A stretch of 64,000 bases of DNA from the NCBI GenBank assembly GCA_023417475.1, contig JAEZFP010000067.1, positions 179,049-243,048 on the forward strand, in the 5' to 3' direction. Below are positions 38,401-42,856 of the stretch, one piece after another; the stretch's first letter is position 1; the number at the start of each line of letters is the position of its first letter. A program made the position numbers and the translations under genes. The notes beneath the pieces were generated by a model. The model was not told where the DNA came from and did not search any database. It saw nothing but the letters and a program-made list of their open reading frames with translations. This DNA is from Bacillota bacterium. GTDB taxonomy: Bacteria; Bacillota; UBA4882; UBA8346.

Positions 38401-39487
38401 AAACTCCGTTGGCGTAAGTCCAACCGGCGGCGAGATTGGTGACGGTAAACAGCGAATTGATATTGGTATTTAAAACGAACTGCCGGGCCGGACCCTGATT
38501 GCCGGCCGAATGATTGGTAATGTCAATGGCAACGTTGGTGGGAACCCCGTAATCAACTGTGATCGGATGCGGGTTGATACTGATATTCGGCTGATTCATG
38601 ATAAAGGTGAAGAAAGCCGAAGCGGTAATGGTTCCCAACGCGGGATCCGTCGCCAAGCCGGTGAGCGCGAAACTGTTTTGAAAATCACTGACAGTCAACC
38701 GGTAGCGGAAGAAAACACTATGACCGGCGGGAATCTCCCCGGCGGTGACTTGATAACCGTTTCCGGCGGCGGCGGCGGTTGGGGTTAATTCAACACGATT
38801 GGCGGTACCACCGACGCTGACCTGTTGGGGGGCGTTGAAATTGGCGCCCCAATTGACCCCGAAATCGACTCCGAAGAGCGACCCCTCGCCGTCATTGGAA
38901 AGGCAGGCTTCCAACGTAATGAATTCACCCCGGCGCGCTTGAAACGGCAAGGGACTGATCGGGGTTAACGTCAGATTGATCAGACCGCTTTTAATATCGA
39001 TCAATTGCTGATCAATCTCGTGGTACGCCTGCGCGCCGTCGGAATAGTAATCATTGAAGCTAACGTAATAGGTATTGCCCGCCGCCACTGCAGCGGAGGT
39101 GGTTAGTTGGTAGGTAAACGCTATTTTAGCGCCGGGCGCCAGATCGATTGGCGATGCAAAGGTGATATTGACCGGATTGGCTCCGCTTACTTGCGGCGTT
39201 ACGGGAGTTGCGCTGCCGCCGTTTGGTGTATAAACTGCCGTTAGTGTTCCTGTTTTGTATGTAAAGCCGGTCGGCGGTTCGATACTGAAGGTGGCGTTTT
39301 GCGCCGTGACATCGCCGGTATTGTCGATCTGCGCTTGATAGGTCCGCCCCGCCGCATCGTTGATAAAGGCGTCGGGAACGGTTTGGATGATCCGGAGATA
39401 GGGATCGGCCAGCGCGGCGGCGCCGCAAATTAACAATGCCGTCAATAATAATGTCAGGCACAGGATTGTCTTGATAACATGTCTCAT
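23429..39487 (-). CDS. Giant secreted DUF11-repeat protein with C-terminal OmpA domain
   Basis: A 5,352-residue exported protein. Signal peptide: TILCLTLLLTALLICGAAALA, cut near residue 27. I count by eye about 32 tandem Ig-like modules of the DUF11/B_ant_repeat type (pattern: TKS...Y.AG..V.Y.I.V.NTG...A.NV.V.D.LP.G). Modules 15-26 alternate two subtypes as six ~282-residue pairs. Then come two SdrD-B-like domains (GTVWWDTNGDGQVDP ~4455; VFHDRNGNGVQDEGEDG ~4830), a TIG/IPT-like domain (~5025), a Pro/Val-rich linker, and an OmpA/Pal peptidoglycan-binding domain (~5235-5352: YFDTDRAEIRPDQ; NTDERASYEYNLRLSERRA). Such a chain would anchor to peptidoglycan and project as an adhesin or surface fibre; topology is inferred. 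ATG 39487 follows AGAGGTAGAT; the barrel gene ends 42 bp upstream, so they form an operon. Confidence 0.93.
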   Translation of the reverse strand: MRHVIKTILCLTLLLTALLICGAAALADPYLRIIQTVPDAFINDAAGRTYQAQIDNTGDVTAQNATFSIEPPTGFTYKTGTLTAVYTPNGGSATPVTPQVSGANPVNITFASPIDLAPGAKIAFTYQLTTSAAVAAGNTYYVSFNDYYSDGAQAYHEIDQQLIDIKSGLINLTLTPISPLPFQARRGEFITLEACLSNDGEGSLFGVDFGVNWGANFNAPQQVSVGGTANRVELTPTAAAAGNGYQVTAGEIPAGHSVFFRYRLTVSDFQNSFALTGLATDPALGTITASAFFTFIMNQPNISINPHPITVDYGVPTNVAIDITNHSAGNQGPARQFVLNTNINSLFTVTNLAAGWTYANGVFTYDAAGGGVINEGQTVTLTFDVAIANPAALHGNVSGQFTIRPAYQNDLDQPFGYPVSYQNYSIINVPTLHLTQDIATASTDNDNYRIFLDEPFQLKYTATLTHVTKWNGDDIVFTYAVPTDFSLGAVTATLGSVTETGGVITWRMTPAQAAASPTLSVNVQTTGDWNRAGNFIDNSASITGISILNCLIGDTENSNFFLESRNEPAVFVRETKSVRNTPSDGMFDVCGTVSGKNQIEYQLDYRFDASSGGVWTGSVWTEGMERAQGYLAGTAQYSIDGGAVWQDVPADHILSVAPLQIDLSFLKAAFGADDQVRNRQVLFRYKLELTNASLTPGATGSDSFLARTDLVISGASNGAVTGDGKHHFYQGVFVRIYRAAMSLTTGFSTSTVSKGQLLRMTVNVNKLTAANNNNLTITLKTNGSYSYRGNLTAGGFGGMAPTATITAAYPDIITFTFPAPLTVNEGGSLQFDLVKTDAASYSVQSQLDFDDDLEVHFTAANSLTPAICLAGSLSLQTSPTPAQVNNKTVAWDMRVTNIGDGTAYGVTLDDVLKNILTYSASTLEGSPASPVVADQGNGTTKISWSLGDLNPGEGRTIHIVTTTSGLTSDFTNASSLTGYMTWLDRSGVNHPFNATAATLAPQFTQVTSSSFVKNWCDTPVQLCTDTTLKLYVKNNGLTTNYNYILTQSFGQTGFDYLPGTAKIDGVAIGDPAVSGDGKTLTFSGVPQLQAVAPSSEFWLTFDVRTHEQFNSYNTIQAAATWQLPTEQSGSNRTGTTTGAQYRVPQFLPNITVAVDGKQATADDSTYTENVVAVVGDQIKWRIRITNNGATAKGVILNHVFPTNQSFVAIDTTAEAPVTLQPGSKWSIADIAASSSVTYYVTAKTDSCTAQQTDQAVVTWGPETSSLTTPGKNNDTANLITQTAVRNPDIDITDFTTKKGRVTLTFVNSGAPTYHLNLRLNLTDRFALDSAITYSAGLQDASNPGGPSSQPALGTDGSLLTWIWNGPISAGTHTITFDIRDANSSCNNGASITPVIDYTYANSHDDPFNGSFNNRTFTPAKTLLTVTKTPAVQIVKADGDTVTWTIKVTNTGTATATNLEIVDVLGDGTLNNGYTYLATTAPAPTAIHDNVLSWSGLTLNVGQSYTITLNAKANVAGLHSTVVTAREWNVGQSAKVDEVTTKANVAMVNFAKTLDQTLSNPDDPQADSFGEIVKYTIQVNVLDQSSYQNLTINDLLPAGLEFVDENHAVATFSPTVTLNQTGKNLTWAVGNFTGPGAITLTYRARIYKENAAVKDGYTLTNAAKMNFQIVTADSSVVTFPNSLAALQSAKSFVAKEPSITLSGKTSDATAVNAGQTVNHSLTVLNNGNAPGYEVKVTEKLPVGERVFNPTTGTVTVTKAPSSTVLTQEVDYTVAYSNGELVFTFLNTSLGLLQPSQSFTIAYQTKVDDGVGAGASLTNSTTLDRYYSQPSGVNRAQSYTGNTRTTTYTTANSLSSLTVVSPVGKKVHPGMTVTYQATVTIPNLTAVYDIGLSQTLPAGLQYVEGSAAGPRALTFGDWTPIVSGTTAAGQTLTWSTAANTDHDVVNNSGGSITLTLTFHALVLNDPANIQHGGAKVSNLAYRYNTIDANDSSVVNVTPASDTITVSEPALTITKSLLTTGPYKAQDTVGYRLAISNTSTETAYDTVLNSQLADDVTYTTANMSRTTANPVTTPVASGQLLTWGADGSLDIQPGETLTVDIYATVNATAQPSKLLINTGTAAWTSMDGLAVPQERLYGPINNGTADFAIADPTAITKSITNTPTYVIGDEIDYRLDVTVLKGTTQNVTVTDTLPNGVELVEVTSITQTPGVNFTQPGQPATGSTGTISWNFGTVTSSADGGSLTIRYRTRIQNNSGNTAGVSRVSASKAKVAYGTAQTKDTPILAAFVVKEPQLVMNKSYSAGVADAGNTVHVTVQVWHNPTAAPYDVNAYDLTVSDPVPAGTTYVEGTADHGGSLNGAALTWNTGALNLSYHAAAPMTFSYDLVIDNSVKPKQTLGSTATTTWTSLAGNVAGERTGDGGVDNYTTTAPASFETVDRTALTKTVTGSGPYPVGAIVSYRLNLRLNEGTTNQIVVKDTLPAGLKFAGATMTNGNNNLSYSVGMTPTAGATGSISWNLGAIVNPADADSGNDQLTIDYTAIIQNNAGNVQGRNLDNSAYLEYADGTGSTRTTTASGARITVVEPQLQATLTQVTSGPYKAGDPVTYQVTLQHAAGSNADAFAVEIADVLPAGLTYQSYTAGTNDPGVPDQAGPAITWGNGGGIAIPLGKTYTFRINALVNSSVEPAQSIDNHVSTQWSSLAGVNSEKRVYAPVDSNPVTVTTVDQTAIVKTILGTPSFMIGEQFDYQVVVSLNQGTTKNVTVNDTIPAGLVLVAVNTVTPGSGVSFTPPANPGAGSTGNIGWNMGTVISLAANGKVTIGYTVRIQDVAVNHAGDVKPTPASVAQVTYDNAAGIVQTKSAPLVSFTVNEPQLTISKTVTSTGPYEAGSTVQYRISVKNTGNVTAYDTVITGILSDKLTLAGTPACDYGTVQFVQTGQQLDWGGDGNLDIAAGQTVNLLLNVVINNEVRPQEVLQNNYTVAWTSQNGVNPDKRSYNRSISDVSDITTGDVVAMVKKILGSPQFMIGEQFDYQLGLTMARGTTHNVMIKDTLPQGVALVGVQIASGSGGAVPYTATKQPSPGAQGPIEWDFSSITIPAGQSNLVNINYTVKILNIPANQDGQNRTNTASMSYEIASGVQQTIAVQNATFTIKETQLSISKKVLSSDTYEAGKTVRYQITVENTGTRPAFDTIVSGILSDKLTLAGTPTNDYGTVQFVQTGQQLVWGGDGNLDLAAGQKVNFLVEAVVNTQAQPQAVLENNYTLTWTSQNGVNADERTYNAGIGNPGDIAIGDPTAMTKTVLGTPRYVIGEQIGYQLGLTLVRGTTYQVVLKDTLPQGVELVNAAIVSGDGGTVQYSATKQPGLGAQGEIEWDFSSITIPAGRSNLVNIAYTVKLLNVATNQAGQSRANTASASYDNAAGVKQNLPERSISYTINEPRLVISKSYAGGDYKAGDRIPCTITVWHNVTANPHGVGAYDVTVSDQLPANTSYPGGGSLDPVVASGMVTWQLNEVDLTHDAANPLVLKYDLLLGDSIQPQQQLTGNVTATWSSLPGSVSGERNGAEGSGGVLNNYAATATAAFNTADNTDFSAGLVGTAQKPVGAAADYQLTVRLNEGTTQNVTVKATLANGLKLVTTSIQKGNQNTVLTPVAIPSAGATGELVWDLGAVVNPADQNPANDTLVINLNAVVQNIPGNIGGTVLTNTARLEYRDGNTNLRTTSAQTIPVTVVEPILTVALTGPATIGLNQPTDFTLAVENTGNATAWQSQFTILLPLEMKDKTPALKSIAIGAADRTLTESNPDDYDLTYDNQTGRWTLTLKSGAARLEPAEKLTAVFVAALNDQVFSVKPLTLTATVQQLFSTDVSGGGETRTYAPGTTATAAVAIQTPVIVTAQSVDKSVARPGETVHYQVTVTNNGNIDAADAVWTHAVNGDYAAGSLGNAGSSSGTVVAEPDGGPNGSGQLTVTNMTIAGSGGTVTVQWDTVLKPVLPNGKQVDGQVSLTISGFPAPIIIELDPVTIRSAPVITVQKADADPNGGMLAPGDEILYTLTIGNHGDEHAKNVVVHDLIPSNTTYVEGSTSLNGIAVADQNGQSPLVAGLTVTSPTAAAGWLTVGEPATVQFRVKVDATVAPATVISNQAEVNADGEGSGALAPIQSDDPDTETVQDATRSVVGNVPLLYAVKTVRAENGNHTAQPGDTLEYQTTVYNLGTAQATDSSYADSIPQYTTYVTNSVTLNATPVAVTPSQERFALSLGTLAPGAKAAVTYRVKVVSEAYNTVITSQGTVAAQGVPAVLTDMDGNPANGSQPTDLPVGDAAVLRMTKRVADSNGGKVLAGDTLVYTITLANAGTVAATNVIVTDPLPAELTYLAGTTRINGVTQPDGPGLLLTNGLNLGTLAAQATMVIELQAQVAANVVQGTVIDNQARYTADDGLSGVSDSDLDDGIEQGNLALNPNDDDPTRVQIGGNPGTATVAGTVWWDTNGDGQVDPVEVKAAGWQVELLQQDTLIATVDTDNHGAYQFNGILPGGAYRIRFRHPATHVAWKQLSQLTLLSGTVVDGQDLPLQPTGVVYDAVTRQPVAGAVVTLSGPAGFDPALHLLPGAQNQVTQADGMYKLEIPLGSGAPVGTYQITVTPPLTYSPSFPSTMLAPQSTVWSYYSGQGTAVVASPNPPGQGETPTYYLRFNLTAGGEQMVNDHIPVDPILKGSVLLTKTAAKSSATVGDLILYTIKLENQIAALISPFTVKDRIPAGFKYVTGSARINGLAQEPEGQTTLSWPNLVLNPNGSLTLTYYLVVGTGVVEGKIYKNSATAYHGITGTDISNTGVAQVQVNADKVFSDSLVIGKVFHDRNGNGVQDEGEDGIPGARLLTVSGQIITTDGFGRYHIPDIAVQSFSRGQNYLVKVDPASLPKGAAFTTENPRVIRLTQGTMAKIDFGIKLPPVRMTCTPQTGVNNGPVQLALYFENLTALTAVWLERSGEPAIGATDLKITGTNTAVATVNLTGATVGGWDFTVQVRNLLGQTETVALKQSFTVVTPAPAVTAVVPGAVTNDRAGERLVVTGSDFRPGAQVEITKDGRVIQAYAVKVISADELQADLGLMDAATGVYDLKVTNDDSKFGTLSNALTITEPVKPAPPVVPAPVVATPVPAVKLTPAVAPVITITPRRGLNIGWVLVTVQVAEVTPNSLVKLSDTNGHVVTGVTIGVEPGRIKSFLDISQLPPGDYQVTVLTPNQPPVTREKGFTVMRFAPAAGTEGLLKPVYFDTDRAEIRPDQLATLKANQKVLQANGDLMIMLGGNTDERASYEYNLRLSERRANRIREYLIQAGVAPERIVIYAYGKRNAKIGVNETKWQNDRRVDFFLYIEPKE
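29198..30889 (-). repeat. Two tandem 846-bp supra-repeats inside the giant gene
   Basis: Copy A spans 30044-30889 and copy B 29198-30043; matching landmarks (the CAG of the QL codons at module start; the GGAATGGTGAT tract at 29376 and 30222) are exactly 846 bp apart. Each encodes a 282-residue pair of DUF11 modules. Shared protein landmarks include IEWDFSSITIPAG and DTLPQGV. This is the most similar pair of modules in the protein, so probably the most recent duplication. Confidence 0.85.
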
Positions 39488-39529
39488 TGTATCTACCTCT
39501 TTATTTCAATATCTGAAACGTAAGGAACC

Positions 39530-42346
39530 TTACCACGCCTTGGTAAAGTTGATAAACCAACCGTTGGCCCGGTATCCGAGATGAGCCAGGTCATCATTGA
39601 AATCGGTAAAGTTATATCCCACTCCGATCCGCATGCCGGGATCAAAAAGATAATAAACGGCCAACAAGGCGCCGCTTTTGCTGTCCTCCGCCAAGGTACT
39701 CCATAAGGTCCGGTACTCTCCGTACAGATCCCACTGTTTCACGATATGGTAATTGACTTTATTCACCCAAAGATACAAGTCCCCGGTGATCCAGTCCGCG
39801 GCGGTGTCAACCTGTTTAACAGCGGTTTGCTTATAGGCCAGCTTTTCCCCGACCTGCCACCGGGCGTTTAGATCATAAATCAGATCCAACGCCAATACCT
39901 GGGAACGTTCACTCGGTACGGCGCCGTCTTCCTGTTCCTGTTGATCGGGGGATAAGTCTTCCAAATACGTGTATTGTCCGATCAAATTGAAGCGGTTGTT
40001 GGTCACGGGACGGTAGGCCAGTCCCAAACTGCCTTCGATGAAACGCGCCGTATCGATCGCCGTGGTTTCGTTACGGGTTAACGAATAGTTCAATTTCGCA
40101 AATCCGGTCCATTCGTGATTGAATCGCTGTTTGAAACGGTTGGTCATCACATATTGCCGGACCGTTTCATCCCCCTCGTCGTAACGAACCTGAAGCCGGG
40201 TTTTGTACTCCAATCCAAAATCCCGGTAAGCGATACTCAAACCGGCGATCCGCCGGTCAATCTGAGCTCCGCTGACCGTGACATCGGGAATCAACGTCGA
40301 ATCGGTTTCCAAATAAGCTTCATAGGTTGTGGGCCGGTCGGCCAGTTTGGTTGCGGTACTGGTGGTGTAATCCACTGAAAACAGCCACCCTTGCGCCGGC
40401 GCAAAATCAAATCCGTAAAGGTTGGCATTGCTTTTTTCGTAGGCGGAATTGACCAGTTTGTTTTCGGTATAAAAATTGGTTTTCGCGGATGTTTTGGTCT
40501 TGGCGCCAAGCAGGCTTTGGAAGATCGAACCTTGATAGGCGTCCTTGCCCGATTGGGTTTTCCCATATAGTTGTTGAGCCTCGTTGAGCTGATAATCGGC
40601 TCCCAGGGCCGCCAGGTCGCCCAGGTCCCCTTGGGACTGTTCCAGATTCAAATGGAATTTCGGTGTAATCGTTAGATCGGCGCCCAACGTGTTCCGGTTA
40701 TTCTCGGGTGTTGTTTCGCTGCGATCCAAAGTGTATTGAGTAATCCCGTATAATGCCACCGCATCGTTGAGACGGTAATCCAGCCGTAACGCGCCTAACG
40801 CATCGCGATACTCGGAAGGATCGGCGGGGGTTGCGGTGAAACTGTCCAGCTGTTGGAGGCGGATCTCCTCCGTCAGTTGCCACTTTTGAAAACTTTCCTG
40901 CAGTTGCAGGACGACTTTGCTTTTATCCTTGACATTTTCTTCTTCAATCTTGTTATATTGGAGCAATCCGCTAACGGTCGAATTGAGTTGGGTACTGAGT
41001 TCCAAATTGGCTTCCCTGATATTGTTTAGGGCTTGCCGGTTTTGGGCCGAAAACCCTTGTTCCTGGAAGAGATAGTAACTTTTCAGATCAAAGCCGGTGA
41101 AAGCCATTTCCAATCCAAGCTTCCAGGCGTCGCTCACGGTGTTGGCGCTTGAAGACTGAAACTGGACAAAGGATAAGCCGCCGTCTTCCGAGTAGTAACG
41201 ATGGGTCGGCGACTGTTCCGATTGAGCGTACTCTCCGCTGAATGTAATATTGGGGGTCAGGTTGAACCGGTAATCGCCGCCGTACAACCGGTAATCCCCG
41301 CCGCCGTCAAGACTCTCTTGCAGCGCGGTCGCACCAAGTTGCAAACGGTTAAACAGCGTTTGGCCGACCTTCAGGCCCATGTTGGACTGGCCCGACAGGT
41401 TATCCTGTTCAAATTCGTAAGCGGCGATCAAATACACGGGATTGCCGCTTTGGGCTGCGTTGGTCGTGATCAAACCGGAGTTGATCACGGCGGTCAGATC
41501 CCGTTGCAGGATAATCCGGCCTTGCAAGTAATCGATCTGATAATCCCGGCCGCTTTCAAGCTCAATGACGGAAATGGTCTCGCCGCTGATCGAGCTGCGG
41601 ATCTCGGCCCTGATCTGCTCGGAACCAAGCACCAGGTTGGCATGTTTCAGATAATATAACATCCCTCCGGTGGATTTAAACTCATCTTGCGAATGGACGG
41701 TGAGCGGCTCCGCCCAGAAAAATTTGCCGCTGCGGGAAGCGTCCCGGCTTTGCAGGTCCGCCTGAAAACCGTACAAGCTCCGGTTATAACTCATTAGCGT
41801 CGTGTCGTTGAAGTCGGCCTGATAATCGCCCCAGAGAATCTGGGACTTGTCCCACTCCAGACGGACATATAACTTTCCCTGGCTCCGGGCGTCATTAACA
41901 ATGCTGGAATCATCGCCGTAGACCGGGTAATATTTTTCCGGGTCGATTTTCTCATAGGCCTTTTGCGGATCGGGTTTACCCAAGTGATTAAAGGCTTTAT
42001 GGACCGGTTCCTCGCCGGTGTCCAACTGCGCCGTTAGTAAGTACTTCCCTTTCACCTTGCCCTTTAAGTAAAATGCGACCCGGCCGTCGACATAGAGTTG
42101 ATCCTGATATTCGTCGGTAGCGGCCACCGGTTCCAAGTTACCGGAAACGCTTTGTTGACCGGCGGTCAAGTCAATCAAGCCAACTGCGTAAATTGATTCA
42201 TAGATTGGCGGATCGGTTTGCGGCGTTGCATTTTGTTCCTGGGCCGCTCCCCAGACGCTTGGGGCAAACAACAGACTGATCAGCATGAGACAGCCTGCGG
42301 TCCATTGCAAGACCTTGGGTTGATTCCAATTAGTCAATACGCTCAT
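39530..42346 (-). CDS. Predicted outer-membrane beta-barrel protein
   Basis: A 938-residue exported protein. Signal peptide: QWTAGCLMLISLLFAPSVWGA, cleavage near residue 34. The N-terminal ~300 residues include a soluble beta-rich part (YAVGLIDLTAGQQSVSGNL; YVRLEWDKSQILWGDYQADF; YQIDYLQGRIILQRDL). From ~310 onward the chain consists of alternating amphipathic strands with aromatic girdles, typical of a large barrel, ending in ANGWFINFTKAW with the terminal aromatic residue that BamA recognises. No TonB box or plug domain is evident. Barrels of this kind are reported next to DUF11/SdrD-B/OmpA proteins, so it may export, anchor or fold the giant protein; this is inference. ATG 42346 follows AGGGTGAT. 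First gene of a two-gene operon. Confidence 0.85.
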   Translation of the reverse strand: MSVLTNWNQPKVLQWTAGCLMLISLLFAPSVWGAAQEQNATPQTDPPIYESIYAVGLIDLTAGQQSVSGNLEPVAATDEYQDQLYVDGRVAFYLKGKVKGKYLLTAQLDTGEEPVHKAFNHLGKPDPQKAYEKIDPEKYYPVYGDDSSIVNDARSQGKLYVRLEWDKSQILWGDYQADFNDTTLMSYNRSLYGFQADLQSRDASRSGKFFWAEPLTVHSQDEFKSTGGMLYYLKHANLVLGSEQIRAEIRSSISGETISVIELESGRDYQIDYLQGRIILQRDLTAVINSGLITTNAAQSGNPVYLIAAYEFEQDNLSGQSNMGLKVGQTLFNRLQLGATALQESLDGGGDYRLYGGDYRFNLTPNITFSGEYAQSEQSPTHRYYSEDGGLSFVQFQSSSANTVSDAWKLGLEMAFTGFDLKSYYLFQEQGFSAQNRQALNNIREANLELSTQLNSTVSGLLQYNKIEEENVKDKSKVVLQLQESFQKWQLTEEIRLQQLDSFTATPADPSEYRDALGALRLDYRLNDAVALYGITQYTLDRSETTPENNRNTLGADLTITPKFHLNLEQSQGDLGDLAALGADYQLNEAQQLYGKTQSGKDAYQGSIFQSLLGAKTKTSAKTNFYTENKLVNSAYEKSNANLYGFDFAPAQGWLFSVDYTTSTATKLADRPTTYEAYLETDSTLIPDVTVSGAQIDRRIAGLSIAYRDFGLEYKTRLQVRYDEGDETVRQYVMTNRFKQRFNHEWTGFAKLNYSLTRNETTAIDTARFIEGSLGLAYRPVTNNRFNLIGQYTYLEDLSPDQQEQEDGAVPSERSQVLALDLIYDLNARWQVGEKLAYKQTAVKQVDTAADWITGDLYLWVNKVNYHIVKQWDLYGEYRTLWSTLAEDSKSGALLAVYYLFDPGMRIGVGYNFTDFNDDLAHLGYRANGWFINFTKAW

Positions 42347-42856
42347 TTCATCACCCTATCGCCAGAATTGGTCCTTACTGTTATGGTTGTTCTCCTAAAA
42401 CTTCGGTAATTTATTGTTTCTTTGATTTTTTATTAAAAAAGTAAAATTCTTACATGAACTGGTAACAAATTATTTCAATCCGCTAATTCCTTCTGGGACT
42501 TTTGTATCATCTATGGATATAATAATAGGACTTTATACTTAGATCAATGATCATTTTCTAGGACTTAAGCCTTAATTGCAATTTCTTTCGGCAAATTTCC
42601 TAATGTTTTTCAGGGATTTTGTCGATAAAACAGACTTCAAAAAAATTTTCCGAAACCGTCCAAAATTACTGGTTTTAAACATCCGGCGTTCCGGCAACAA
42701 ATCTCCAAAAATTCCTGGGTTTTACTTTTTCTTTACCAGAATCGCAAAATTACTTAAATCTTTTCATAGAATGCCGATATTTATAAATAAATGACCACAT
42801 CGATCAGGGAGAAGTTGCATCCGGCAATGATGCAACGACTGAAGTAGGTGGATATC
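42347..42856. other. 510-bp divergent promoter region, AT-rich
   Basis: Separates the barrel gene (minus) from the c-di-GMP gene (plus). It is clearly more AT-rich than its surroundings and holds no gene. It contains the sigma-D-like promoter at 42755-42780 and a perfect 8-bp hairpin, GTTGCATC-CGGCAAT-GATGCAAC (42814-42836), in the leader just before the ribosome-binding site. I looked for a GEMM c-di-GMP riboswitch and saw none. Confidence 0.6.
42755..42780 (+). promoter_or_regulatory. Possible sigma-D (flagellar) promoter
   Basis: TAAA (42755-42758), 14 bp, then GCCGATAT (42773-42780), against the consensus TAAA-N15-GCCGATAA: seven of eight bases in the -10 and one base short in the spacer. 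It lies 76 bp before the start of the c-di-GMP gene. Confidence 0.5.

Noticed and set aside
24656..38788. Many long plus-strand open frames opposite the giant gene (for example 28496-30358, 620 codons)
   Set aside because: Arg/Gly/His-rich shadows caused by the high-GC, repeat-rich coding strand; no domains or start sites.
42347..42856. c-di-GMP (GEMM) riboswitch before the GGDEF-EAL gene
   Set aside because: The conserved GEMM core bases and paired stems could not be found on either strand; only a simple 8-bp hairpin is present.
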